27,659 bases of DNA. Source: Hydnum rufescens UP504. Lineage: Eukaryota > Basidiomycota > Agaricomycetes > Cantharellales > Hydnaceae. This document shows positions 9,889-17,888 of this stretch, piece after piece (within the stretch, counting starts at the first letter, position 1; each line of letters begins with the position of its first letter). The notes beneath the pieces are model-generated. The model made no database searches, was not told the origin of the DNA, and saw only the letters and a list, made by a program, of their open reading frames with translations. Both the position numbers and the translations under genes were made by a program. The DNA lies in contig MU129074.1 of assembly GCA_014904985.1 (NCBI GenBank), forward strand, positions 117,645-145,303, written 5' to 3'.

Positions 9889-10310
9889 CGTAATAGACGT
9901 TCTTGGTATCATTTGATGCGGATTTTTAACAGCTTTCTGGGCGCGGTGGTTCCGAGCAGATCCGGTGTAAACTGACAGAGAAATTCGTTTTTTACTGATG
10001 GGTGTTTATTCTGATAGTAATATCGTTCTGTAGAGTTCAGTTTTGATCTGTTCTTCGCGTGCTCAGTACCGTTGGATGCGGATTTTTTATATCTTTCCAG
10101 GCGCGGCTGTTCCGAGAGGATTGAATGCGAACTGACGGAGAAATTCGTTTTTTTACTGAAAATCCTGGATTTTGACAGTAATATTGGTCTGGAGAGTGCA
10201 TTTCTGGTCCGTTCGACTTGTGTTTGGTACCATTCGAAAGGTATGAATCGTGGCTTTCTGAGAGTTATATGGGCGTACCTCTCCGATCAAAACTGACAGA
10301 GTTATAGAAC
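9889..10310 (-). mobile_element. LTR fragment, internal repeats of the TGCCTTAAGGG family
   Basis: Three tandem units of about 160 bp share the phrase AACTGACRGAGAAATTCG/GAGTTATAG (near 9973, 10130 and 10290). Each is preceded by TTTYTRGGCGCGGYNGTTCCGA and GATGCGGATTTTTAACAGC. These match the middle of LTR-1, LTR-3 and LTR-4. Neither LTR terminus is present, so this is an internal fragment. It abuts the 3' end of the gene at 10290-10897. Confidence 0.65.
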
Positions 10311-10897
10311 GAATTCGATTTCTGCACGTAGCTGTAATTGATTTCGTAATAGGTCACATGATCATTCCAATGGCTGGGATCAATGGATATTTGCATTTTC
10401 TGATACTGGATGTTTTTATCTTCTACACCGTGTGTATTGGAAAGGACAACGACTATTCGAAAACAAAACACTCCATTCAATCCATCGGATAATGGGGACT
10501 GGCTTGCTATTGTCATACGTCCTCTGATCTAGCATAAAATCTAAAGCTTTTGGTCAGAAAACTCATCCCAACCCAATGATTTTCCATACAACTTACCGTC
10601 TTGGCAATGACGAGACCAAGTTTCGTAGTCATTAACGGTCATGTATGGGGCCCCTGAATGAATAGAATTGGCTGGAAGATCCTGAATCAATCCATCTGCA
10701 TCTGCCCACGTTACTGGTTGATGTTTCCAGGAGTTCTCACCTGCCGCCACGCTAGAGGAAATGACAGGCGAAGAACCTCGGCCATACTGAGAGCCTAGAG
10801 TCGACGGATGCAGCGGATCACTAGGGTAAATGCCCCTCGCCGTGCTAATGACAGCAACAGACATACCACGCAGTGGCTGATTGTGCGAAGTTTCCAT
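10290..10897 (-). pseudogene. Orphan two-exon gene, 3' end truncated by LTR fragment
   Basis: Exon 1 starts at ATG 10897 (METSHNQPLRGMSVAVIS) and ends at 10597. A GTAAGT...CTGAC...TTTAG intron of 56 nt (10541-10596) follows. Exon 2 begins DFMLDQRTYDNSKPVP, then needs a one-base frame change to reach the protein-like stretch SDGLNGVFCFRIVVVLSN...YYEINYSYVQKSN. It runs into LTR repeat sequence at about 10300. I do not recognise the family. Exon 1 is Ser/Pro/Gly-rich and exon 2 looks globular. The gene is divergent from the GRF gene at 11050 with 152 bp between their starts. The frame change and LTR junction suggest decay, but a different splice choice is possible. Confidence 0.45.
10541..10596 (-). 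other. Intron of the divergent orphan gene
   Basis: On the minus strand GTAAGT begins at 10596, CTGAC lies 14 nt before the 3' end, and TTTAG ends at 10541. The 56-nt size fits the other introns here. An alternative AG lies 12 nt further on. Confidence 0.55.
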
Positions 10898-11049
10898 AGG
10901 CGGATAATTCTGCGGAACTTTCCGGGGCAGCCTCGTTCAAAACTCCAACACTCACTCTTCACTGACGAGTCCATTGTGTCTGACGGTGTACTGTAGCTCT
11001 CGCCTACAGTGTGTCTCAGCCAAATACATCTGGAATCTGCATCTTTGAA
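10898..11049. promoter_or_regulatory. Presumed bidirectional promoter between divergent starts
   Basis: A 152-bp gap separates the minus-strand ATG (10897) from the plus-strand ATG (11050). I see no clear TATA box, so the promoter role is inferred from layout only. Confidence 0.3.
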
Positions 11050-11122
11050 ATGCCTAGTACCTCGCAGCTGCGATACATCAACAATGTTCTTGTCTGTCAC
11101 TGTCCATACAACCCCTTACCTT

Positions 11123-11173
11123 GTATGTTTCGACACCTTCACATCCGTCCGAGTTCGCTAATCCCCGTCCTAG
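11123..11173 (+). other. Intron 1 of the GRF gene
   Basis: GTATGT (11123), GCTAATC branch site (about 11157) and CCTAG (ends 11173). Length 51 nt. Splicing joins the CxC half of the finger to the rest in frame. Confidence 0.75.
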
Positions 11174-11260
11174 CCCACCATTTCCACTCGCACCAGGAGA
11201 GGTCGGTGGGAAGAGGCTTTTTCAAGTGTTTGAAGGAACCTTTTGGATGCAAGTTCTGGG

Positions 11261-11310
11261 GTGAGCGATCCCACACGATCCTAGGCATGTAGTGACTAAC
11301 ATTCTATTAG
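11261..11310 (+). other. Intron 2 of the GRF gene
   Basis: GTGAGC (11261), GACTAAC branch site (about 11294) and ATTAG (ends 11310). Length 50 nt. Splicing restores CKFWAWSGEDDP, the conserved end of a GRF finger. Confidence 0.75.
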
Positions 11311-11342
11311 CGTGGTCGGGTGAGGATGATCCCGATCTTGTA

Positions 11343-11450
11343 CGATCCAATCTGATCCCCAATGTGCCCCATCCAATTCCGTCCCCAATGTGTCCCCATC
11401 CAATTTCATCCCCAATTTGTCCCCATCCAATTTGACCTCCAATGCATCTC
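11343..11450 (+). repeat. Tandem repeat in the GRF gene linker
   Basis: Four units of about 30 bp (CCATCCAATTYCRTCCCCAAT then KTGTCC) encode repeats like SPSNFIPNL. The first unit lacks one base, which produces the frameshift. Confidence 0.75.
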
Positions 11451-11644
11451 TGTCCTATTCTCAACCTTCCAGCACCTCTGGCACAACCCTTGTTGACTCG
11501 CTTCGAAGCGAAATCAGGGGTTTGCATAATGAGCTTTGTCAGCTCCGCAATGAACTTGATGAACAGGATGGAGATTTGAGGCTGGCTAACAAGAGGCACC
11601 AAGACCTGGTCGCCAACTTGGAGAAATTGCTTGCTAGTTCTTGA

Positions 11645-11825
11645 TTTTTTTGTCCGAATTGTACAAGTCTGCCAATCCTCTCAATTCATGTGCTTGCTGG
11701 AATGATTGCAATACTCATTGATTTAAGGTGACAAAGAGTAAATTCGGCGACACAAATAGAATAATTATACTGGCTGTGCAGTCTCCTCAGTGAGACTGAT
11801 ATAATATATGGTACCCTCACTGGTA
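11645..11825. other. Short spacer between GRF gene and FB-2
   Basis: Nothing recognised. The last bases (CTGGTACACC) overlap in wording with the flank of the FB-1 right end. Confidence 0.4.
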
Positions 11826-12042
11826 CACCTTGGTCAGCCAGTTATGACACCTACCTTAGGTGGAAAAACGAGGCATTTTTAATACCTAACTAGGTCCCAA
11901 GCAATATGGAACATAATTGGGTCCAACTCAGGGTCTTTAATACCCCTGGCTTACAGACTTTGGGCCCAAGTTGGGCCCATTTGTGGCTACCTTGGGCCCA
12001 ACTTCACCTCATGCTGTAGTATGCCAAATATAGTAATTATGT

Positions 12043-12190
12043 TGGTGGTTGGGGACAGTTGGTGGTTGGGGTTGGGGGTTAGGGTTGGGGTTGGAGTTTG
12101 GTGGTTAGGGTTGGTGGTTAGGGTTGGGATTGTCTGGAGTGTGGTTGGGAACATCTACCCCCATGTCCAATGAGGTTAGGGTTAGGGTTT
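12043..12190 (+). repeat. G-rich telomere-like tract
   Basis: Irregular GGTTGGGG/GGTTAGGG/TTGGTGG motifs end in GGTTAGGGTTAGGG. They resemble degenerate TTAGGG repeats and could form G-quadruplexes. The tract lies inside FB-2, so it is not a chromosome end. Confidence 0.6.
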
Positions 12191-12235
12191 GATCAATTAC
12201 ATAATAATGTGCTCATGTAGTACACCATAATTAGT

Positions 12236-12950
12236 TGCTTAAATAATCAATTTCCATATTTAGACATATTACACAATCAATTTCCATATTTGGACATATT
12301 ACATAAGCAATCTTCATATATGGACACATTACATAATCAATTTCTATATTTGAATTATTACCTAATCAACTCCCATATTTGGAGATATTACATAAGCTTC
12401 CATATTTGGAATAATTACCTAAGCTATTATATACAGTTATTTTACCTAATCTAATTATATAAGCAAAAAAGTGGACAAGAGATGGCCCCAGGGGGGATTT
12501 GTTGAAAGCCTTGAGCCTTATATGTTCCTCAGAATGTCTGTGTGCAAGGCTGATCCCCAGTTGTGGGATGTTTGAGTGTCACTTAATACAAGTGATGTAT
12601 TAAGTGACACTCAAATGTCCCACAACTGGGGATCAGCCTTGCACAGACATTCTGAGGAACATATAAGGCTCAAGGCTTTCAACAAATCCCCCCTGGGGCC
12701 CCCCTTGTCCACTTTTTTGCTTATATAATTAGATTAGGTAAAATAACTGTATATAATAGCTTAGGTAATTATTCCAAATATGGAAGCTTATGTAATATCT
12801 CCAAATATGGAAGTTGATTAGGTAATACTCCAAATATAGAAATTGATTAGGTAATACTCCAAATATAGAAATTGATTATGTAATGTGCCCATATATGGAA
12901 ATTGCTTATGTAATATGTCCAAATATGGAAATTGATTATGTAATATGTTT
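12236..12950. repeat. Long inverted repeat (arms of about 355 bp, centre about 12593)
   Basis: The centre reads ACTTAATACA-AGTGA-TGTATTAAGT. Inner arms (12450-12590 and 12595-12735) are almost identical. Outer arms hold tandem ATTACATAATCAATTTCCATATTTGGA-like units of 25-28 bp and are more diverged. Transcription through it would give a long RNA hairpin. Confidence 0.85.
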
Positions 12951-13192
12951 AAATAAGGAAATTGATTATGGATGCTTATATAATATTGATTATATAATAC
13001 ATTATGTTGCTATTTATGGTTAGGACCAGTTGGGCCTAGTTGGGCCCAAATTTGGGCCCACATCTTGCTCAGGGGTAGGCTAATCAATTGTTTGGGCCAG
13101 AGTTGGGCCCAACTATATACAGACCTCTATAGGTATCAAATCTGCCCCAGATTGGTACCTAAGATAGGTATAAAAAGTGGCTGACCAGCCTG

Positions 13193-13674
13193 CCAATTGC
13201 TTGTCCTGGATCAAGTTTTGAACATGATCCACTGTTCGCAGAGCATCAAGAATGACAGGTGCATGTAAAGCTTGATTAAGAATATCCAGATCGTGGTTAA
13301 CAGGCCTCAGCTTTATAAACTTGCCTCCCATGTCTGACAGAATTGAAGATATATTTGTAGGAAATTCCAGAATTTCTTCAAAGGTTTCCACTTCAGCAGA
13401 ACAGCTGTTTGAAGCAGACTTCACATGACATTTGACTAATTCAATAGGAAGGACGTTCCTAGGTGCCGACATTATTGGCAATGTTACTTTAATGGAACAT
13501 CTGGTGTCTCGATCTCTGTCTTGCCATATTTGGAGATTCATCCCAGAACCGTGAGTGTAATCAATTCTGGCTGAATACGAGAATAACCAAGGTTGTCCTA
13601 GAATTACTTCTTTGGACCCAATGTCGTCGGGTGTTATAAAGAAATTGTGGTGGAGTGGAACTCCTCCAACGTGT
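13193..13674 (-). pseudogene. Gypsy retropepsin C-terminal half and following linker
   Basis: The frame reads HVGGVPLHHNFFITPDD, then VILGQPWLFSYSARIDY and MNLQIWQD. The ILGQPWL block is the typical C-terminal part of fungal Ty3/gypsy proteases. It continues as an acidic linker (EVETFEEILEFP) and stops at FB-2 (QDKQL). The matching N-terminal half lies beyond FB-1 at 18713-18921. Joining across the ACCAGAA duplication restores a continuous frame (HNILVHVGGVPL). Confidence 0.7.
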
Positions 13675-13681
13675 ACCAGAA
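13675..13681. repeat. Target-site duplication, left copy
   Basis: ACCAGAA, matched at 18713-18719. With one more base the pair would be 8 bp with a mismatch (T/G). Confidence 0.65.
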
Positions 13682-13757
13682 CAGGCTGGTCAGTCACATG
13701 GGGGACCTAATTTAGGTACCACTTCCGGGGCAGAAAATGGTACCTAATAGGTCCCCC

Positions 13758-14133
13758 AGACCTTACGGCCGAAATCAGGCTGTTCCAATTCAGTTTTTGG
13801 GCCATCTATCAGCCAATCCATGGCTGTGCCAGGTTATATACTTATTTATTATTATTTGTTTAGTATTTATTATTATTATTATTACTATTATTATATACAT
13901 ATTATACTATACCCCCCGGGGTCTGCCACCACAGGGGGGGATGGTTTATGCGGGTCACGCGCCCACATATACCTACCGTACCCTCCGCAGCAAGTGCGGT
14001 CGGGGGCCGGTTCCTTTTGGGCATTCCCTCGTGGGGTCAGTCTTTGTTTGTGGGGGTTCATTCGTAGTTATCGTTTGCCGCGTCTCGTTCGGCCGGTTCT
14101 GCTTGGGGGCTCGTGGGGTTTCTGGTTCAGGAT
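13758..14133. other. FB-1 left subterminal region
   Basis: It holds an AT-rich TTATTATTA tract (13840-13912), then a GC-rich CCCCCCGGGG/AGGGGGG imperfect palindrome (about 13912-13940) that may be a decayed unit hairpin, then exon-like sequence leading to unit B5. No gene seen. Confidence 0.5.
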
Positions 14134-14286
14134 CTAGAGAAATAAATAATAAAATATTAGTACAACAATAATGCAGCGCAAAAAGAGCAGCTTATGCTGC
14201 TCTTTTTGCACCACAAGAGTAAGAAATAAAGAAATAAAATAAAACATACTTGTAGTACCCCACACCTGCTGCAGCGGTGTGGGGTA
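14134..14286 (-). other. Hairpin/intron unit B5 (leftward)
   Basis: Read on the minus strand: palindrome (14256-14286), GTATGT (14249), hairpin GTGCAAAAAGAGCAGC / ATAA / GCTGCTCTTTTTGCGC (about 14174-14212), TACTAAT branch-like site, TTTCTCTAG ending at 14134. The candidate intron is 116 nt. Confidence 0.65.
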
Positions 14287-14406
14287 CTGGGGCCGTGTAC
14301 TCTGGCTCGTACGTACAGCGGTTCGTATGGGTGTCCGTCGTTCGGGCGTCGATAAGGGGGGTTATGGGGTGTTGCGTCGGTATTTATTTGCAGGGCATGT
14401 TAAGAC

Positions 14407-14550
14407 CTACAGATAAACCTTTTTAATTAGTTAAGAATTAAAAACCATGCAAAAAAAGCAGCTTTCGCTGCTCTTTTTGCGTGGCTGTAGCTACTAGGGG
14501 CAGGGGCTTACCTTATATAGAACCACACACCCGCCGTGGTGGGTGTGTGA
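14407..14550 (-). other. Hairpin/intron unit B4 (leftward)
   Basis: Read on the minus strand: palindrome (14521-14550), GTAAGC (14511), hairpin with loop GAAA (about 14447-14483), AACTAATT, and ATCTGTAG ending at 14407. The candidate intron is 105 nt. Confidence 0.65.
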
Positions 14551-14716
14551 TTCCGGGCCCTTGTTCTTTATTTGGCGCATTGCCGTGTCGTGTCGCTGTG
14601 TCGCGTCGTTGTGTCACGTTGCCATGTCGTGCTGCAGTGTATCGCGCTGCCGGGTTGCCATGTAGCGTTGTCTCGTCGTTTCGCGGGTTATCGTCGTGCG
14701 TTGGATGGGCCCCTAT

Positions 14717-14857
14717 CTGGAATAAAGTGCATCCGTAAAAAAAATCCCAAAGCAGCGCAAAAGAGCAGCTTATGCTGCTCTTTTTGTGCCACAACAATAA
14801 AAAATAAAAAATAAAAACCTTGTAGTACCCCACACCCGCTGCAGTGGGCGTGGGGTA
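14717..14857 (-). other. Hairpin/intron unit B3 (leftward), weak 5' site
   Basis: Read on the minus strand: palindrome (14826-14857), then CTACAAG followed by GTTTTTATT, a poor donor. The hairpin has loop ATAA (about 14753-14792), and TTATTCCAG ends at 14717. Candidate intron about 103 nt. Confidence 0.55.
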
Positions 14858-14935
14858 CTGCGGTCTGTCGTTCGGGCGTCGATAGTCGGGGTTACGGGGG
14901 TTCTCGCGGTATTCGTTCGTGCGGGAAGTGATGAC

Positions 14936-15080
14936 CTATAATACAAGATTATATATTAGTTAAGAGTTAAAGACCACGCAAAAAGAGCAGCTTTCGCTGC
15001 TCTTTTTGCGTGGCTATGGCTACTGAGGGGGGGGACTTACCTTACATAGAACCACACACCCGCCGTGGCGGGTGTGTGAT
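14936..15080 (-). other. Hairpin/intron unit B2 (leftward)
   Basis: Read on the minus strand: palindrome (15051-15080), GTAAGT (15040), hairpin AGCCACGCAAAAAGAGCAGC / GAAA / complementary arm (about 14972-15014), TTAACTAATA, and TATTATAG ending at 14936. Candidate intron 105 nt. Confidence 0.7.
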
Positions 15081-15333
15081 TCCGGGCCCTTGTTTGGCGC
15101 GTTGCCGTGGGTTGCGTCTCCATTTGGCGTGGTGCCGTATGTCGTGTCGTCATTGCGTTGTTGTCGCGTCGCGTTGCTGTATATCGCGGTGCCACGTCAC
15201 GTTGTTGTGTATCGCAGTGCCGTGTCGCGTTGCCGTGTATCGCGGTGCTGTGTATCGCGGTGCCACGTCGCGTTGCTGTTTGGGGTCTCGTCGTTTCGCG
15301 GGTCATCGTCGTGCGTGGGACAAGGTCCCCAAT

Positions 15334-15472
15334 CTAGAATAAGGCACGTGAGTAAAAAAAATTCCAAAGCAACGCAAAAAGAGCAGCCTTCGCTGCTCTT
15401 TTTGCACCGTTGTGTCTACTACAAGGAAGACTCACCTTATGACCACACACCCGCAGTCGCGGGTGTGTGGTC
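15334..15472 (-). other. Hairpin/intron unit B1 (leftward), next to the central palindrome
   Basis: Read on the minus strand: perfect 32-bp palindrome (15441-15472), GTGAGT (15435), hairpin GCAAAAAGAGCAGC / GAAG / GCTGCTCTTTTTGC (15374-15405), TTACTCAC, and TTATTCTAG ending at 15334. Candidate intron 102 nt. The palindrome lies 64 bp from the central inverted repeat. Confidence 0.7.
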
Positions 15473-15536
15473 GTGCACTTGCCTTTTCAGGCGGTTGCCT
15501 GTTGTGGTTCGGAGATGGGAAGAGAGATTTGTAGAT

Positions 15537-16184
15537 TCAATGCCGGCAATTGCCGGTACTCAAGAAGCGCCCACGTGCTGGCACTACAAGCACAATATAC
15601 ACTAATAGAGAGCATATAAATGCGTAATAGATACTATGTAATAAATATTTGTCCAAAAAAAATTCGAAAACCACGATGATAATAACTCAGAGCTCAATAA
15701 GGCACGATGTGGCTAATTGCAAGTGGATTGGGCCACTTCTACACATCAGAATTGGCCCAAAATTAAACATAGTGACGGTCTATGTACACCCTACGTGGGT
15801 GACCCAGTATGTCTAACGATTCTTGCATTTTTCAATTTCTCACGCCTTCAATTCCCTAAAAATAGGGAATTGAAGGCGTGAGAAATTGAAAAATGCGAGA
15901 ATCGTTAGACATACTGGGTCACCCATGTAGGGTGTACATAGACCGTCACTATATTTAATTTTGGGCCAATTCTGATGTGTAGAAGTGGCCCAATCCACTT
16001 GCAATTAGCCACATCATGCCTTATTGAGCTCTGAGTTATTATCATCGAGGTTTTCAAATTTTTTTTGGACAAATATTTATTACATAGTATCTATTACGCA
16101 TTTATATGCTCTCTATTAGTGTATATTGTGCTTGTAGCGCCAGCACGTGGGCGCTTCTTGAGTACCGGCAATTGCCGGCATTGA
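15537..16184. repeat. 648-bp near-perfect palindrome at the centre of FB-1
   Basis: The two 324-bp arms are about 97-98% identical by eye, closing on CCCTA-AAAA-TAGGG (centre 15860.5). Outer ends read TCAATGCCGGCAATTGCCGG and its complement. Most arm differences are C/T or G/A changes, several at CpG. It separates the leftward from the rightward unit array. It may act as a bidirectional promoter (inference). Confidence 0.9.
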
Positions 16185-16225
16185 GTTGTTACCGCCCCGC
16201 TGCAACTACCCCAGAAAGGCCACAC

Positions 16226-16367
16226 GACCACACACCCGCCGCTGCGGGTGTGTGGTCATAAGGTAAGTTTCTTTACTAGTAGATACAACAGCGCAAAAAG
16301 AGCAGCAACAGCTGCTCTTTTTGCGCTCCTTTGAATCTTTATACTAACGTATCCTTTATTATTATAG
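16226..16367 (+). other. Hairpin/intron unit C1 (rightward), next to the central palindrome
   Basis: Palindrome 16226-16257, GTAAGT at 16263, perfect hairpin GCGCAAAAAGAGCAGC / AACA / GCTGCTCTTTTTGCGC (16291-16326), ATACTAACG, TTATTATAG ending at 16367. Candidate intron 105 nt. Confidence 0.75.
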
Positions 16368-16497
16368 ATTGAGGCCTGGGCCAAGGCGTGACGAAAATGC
16401 ACGAAACGACAAGGGCCCAAGCGGCAAGAGCCAAACCGAAGCAAACAACGGCGCGCCAAACAAGAACCCAACAATGGATCGCCCAATGCCCCAGGAA

Positions 16498-16643
16498 CCA
16501 CACACCCGCTGCGGCGGGTGCATGGCACTGTTTAACGTGAGTTCCCCCCCCCCTAATAGATACAGGTGCGCAAAAGGAGCAGCGATAGCTGCTCCTTTTG
16601 TGTTGCTTCAAATCTCTAACTAACCAATACTTTAATATTCTAG
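16498..16643 (+). other. Hairpin/intron unit C2 (rightward)
   Basis: Palindrome about 16498-16526 (right arm partly decayed), GTGAGT at 16537, hairpin GCGCAAAAGGAGCAGC / GATA / GCTGCTCCTTTTGTG (16568-16604), CTAACTAACC, ATATTCTAG ending at 16643. Candidate intron 107 nt. Confidence 0.7.
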
Positions 16644-16746
16644 GTCACAATCCGCACCAATACCCCTACGAGCCCCAACCAAAACCGTGCCAAGTGGAAA
16701 CCCGACCAACACCCCACCAAACTCGCCGAGCAAAGAACCGACCCAA

Positions 16747-16884
16747 ACCAGACACCCGCCACGGCGGGTGTCTGGTTCTATGTAAGTTACATACTCAACA
16801 GCACAAAAAGAGCAGCGAAAGCTGCTCTTTTTGTGCTGCTTTCAATTTTTCTACTAACATACTAACATACTTTTATTATTCCAG
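16747..16884 (+). other. Hairpin/intron unit C3 (rightward)
   Basis: Palindrome 16747-16776 with the variant core ACCAGACACCCGCC/GGCGGGTGTCTGGT (both arms changed together), GTAAGT at 16782, hairpin AGCACAAAAAGAGCAGC / GAAA / complement (16800-16837), TACTAAC twice, TATTCCAG ending at 16884. Candidate intron 103 nt. Confidence 0.75.
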
Positions 16885-17110
16885 GTCATGGCCTGGTCCC
16901 AGGTACCGAACAAAACCCACCAAACGAACCAAACTAACGACACCACGCCAAATGAACCCCACCGAACGAAATCCCGCCAAGCAAAACCCCACTGAGGAAA
17001 ACCACGCCAAATGACAACGCAATACGACGAGGACGCCAGCGATGGGGACGGGCCGATCGAGCGGCTCAATGACACCACGCCCAATGACACCGCCGACATC
17101 ACGCCCCACA

Positions 17111-17240
17111 GAACCACACCCACCTCAGCGGGTGTGGTTCTACATAAGGTAAGTAAGGTCTAACGGCGCAAAAAGAGCAGCGATGCTGCTCTTTTTGCGC
17201 TGGTTTTAATTTAAAACTAATGCGTTATTTATTATTCTAG
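17111..17240 (+). other. Hairpin/intron unit C4 (rightward)
   Basis: Palindrome 17111-17140, GTAAGT at 17149, hairpin GCGCAAAAAGAGCAGC / GAT / GCTGCTCTTTTTGCGC (17166-17200), AAACTAATG, TTATTCTAG ending at 17240. Candidate intron 92 nt. Confidence 0.75.
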
Positions 17241-17417
17241 GTTATCGCCTGAAGTACATACAGCAAGATGAAGACCCGCCGAACGAACCCCCCCCCCCGA
17301 AAATGACAATGCCCCCGCGAAACGAAAGCCACAAACGCGCCCCGCCAAAAGAACGAGCGCCAAACAAAACCCAGGAACGAGGATGCACGACACAGGACCA
17401 TGGAACCCCCCAGACAA

Positions 17418-17561
17418 ACCACACACCCACTTCGGCGGGTGTGTGGTAATCTTAAGATAAGTTTTTATTGCGCGAAAGGAGCAGCGTACGCTGCTCCTTT
17501 CGCATAGCTTTTTCTTTCTTTTTTTACTAACATATTATTCATTTTTTATTATAGTTTCTAG
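17418..17561 (+). other. Hairpin/intron unit C5 (rightward), ATAAGT instead of GTAAGT
   Basis: Palindrome 17418-17447, then CTTAAG-ATAAGT (17457): the donor GT is AT. Hairpin GCGAAAGGAGCAGC / GTAC / GCTGCTCCTTTCGC (17472-17503), TTACTAAC, TTTCTAG ending at 17561 (another TATAG ends at 17554). Candidate intron 105 nt if AT-AG splicing or a nearby donor is used. Confidence 0.6.
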
Positions 17562-17652
17562 GTTAACGAGTCCACGCCCGACAACCCCCAAACCCACCTG
17601 AGCCCCGTACGAAAACCCGATAGAGGAAGGCACGCGACCGCGGTATGAACGA

Positions 17653-17793
17653 GTACCACACCTGCTTCAGCGGGTGTGGTACTACAAGGTATTTTTTTTA
17701 CATTTATATATGTATTGCGACGCAAAAGGAGCAGCTCAAGCTGCTCCTTTTGTGTCACTTCAAATTTTTTTTTACTAACTTCTGCTTTTCTAG
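17653..17793 (+). other. Hairpin/intron unit C6 (rightward)
   Basis: Palindrome 17653-17682, donor AAG-GTATTT at 17689 (weak), hairpin CGCAAAAGGAGCAGC / TCAA / GCTGCTCCTTTTGTG (17721-17754), TTACTAACT, TTTTCTAG ending at 17793. Candidate intron 105 nt. Confidence 0.65.
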
Positions 17794-17888
17794 GATCTGA
17801 ATTGAAAGCCGAACGACGACCAACCCCCATATACCCCAACCCAAGTCCAAACTGCGGGACCGCGACGCCAAAAAAAAAACGAATACTA

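Larger units (their letters stand above)
11050..11644 (+). pseudogene. GRF-type zinc finger plus coiled-coil protein, three exons, one frameshift
   Basis: Exon 1 (11050-11122) starts MPSTSQLRYINN and gives VCHCPYNPLP. Removing a 51-nt intron and then a 50-nt intron fuses it to HHFHSHQERSVGRGFFKCL and KEPFGCKFWAWSGEDDP. The pattern C-x-C ... GRGFFKC ... CKFWAW is that of the zf-GRF domain, a small zinc-binding module known to contact nucleic acid in eukaryotic DNA-repair and topoisomerase proteins. A Ser/Pro/Asn linker of about 10-residue repeats follows, then a C-terminal amphipathic helix (VDSLRSEIRGLHNELCQLRN...) ending at TGA 11642-11644. The frame breaks near 11368, where one repeat reads AATGTGCCCC while its neighbours read AATGTGTCCCC: one T is missing. 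It is either a recent pseudogene or a sequence error. The total would be about 165 residues. Confidence 0.7.
11826..13192. mobile_element. FB-2: 1,367-bp foldback element with FB-family terminal repeats
   Basis: The left end is CACCTTGGTCAGCCA. The right end reverse-complements to CAGGCTGGTCAGCCA. FB-1 has the same two end types in opposite order, so FB-2 is inverted relative to FB-1. Subterminal TACCTAACTAGGTCCC and ACCTAAGATAGGTAT palindromes are shared. The interior is a 715-bp inverted repeat plus a G-rich block, with no coding capacity. There is only one CG (about 11868). No target duplication is visible (left flank CACTGGTA, right flank CCAATTGC). Its right end abuts gypsy protease-linker coding at 13193 (QDKQL). 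Confidence 0.65.
14174..15340 (-). repeat. Two-unit segmental duplication in the left array
   Basis: B5-B4 and B3-B2 are copies of one two-unit block (period roughly 525-580 bp). Loops alternate ATAA/GAAA/ATAA/GAAA. Shared exon wording includes GTCGTTCGGGCGTCGATA (about 14336 and 14867) and GGGCCCTTGTT...GGCGC.TTGCCGTG (about 14556 and 15085). CGTTGCCGTGTCGC-like short repeats fill the rest. Confidence 0.7.

Noticed and set aside
11222..11602. Minus-strand frame with GWGQIGDEIGWGHIGDGIG repeats
   Set aside because: It is antisense to the GRF gene linker repeat, and the plus-strand splice structure explains the locus better.
12043..12190. True telomere or subtelomere
   Set aside because: The TTAGGG-like tract is short, irregular and lies between the terminal repeats of FB-2 with genes on both sides.
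11818..13200. Target-site duplication for FB-2
   Set aside because: Left flank CACTGGTA and right flank CCAATTGC do not match. A shared 3-bp CCT/AGG is too short to support.
14481..15605. Overlapping open frames in the FB-1 arrays on both strands (recurrent HTPAxAGVW / PHTRRGGCVIPGP peptides)
   Set aside because: The repeated peptides come from translating the palindromes, and appear on both strands. Exon lengths are not consistently multiples of 3 and exons such as 16885-17148 contain stops in all frames.
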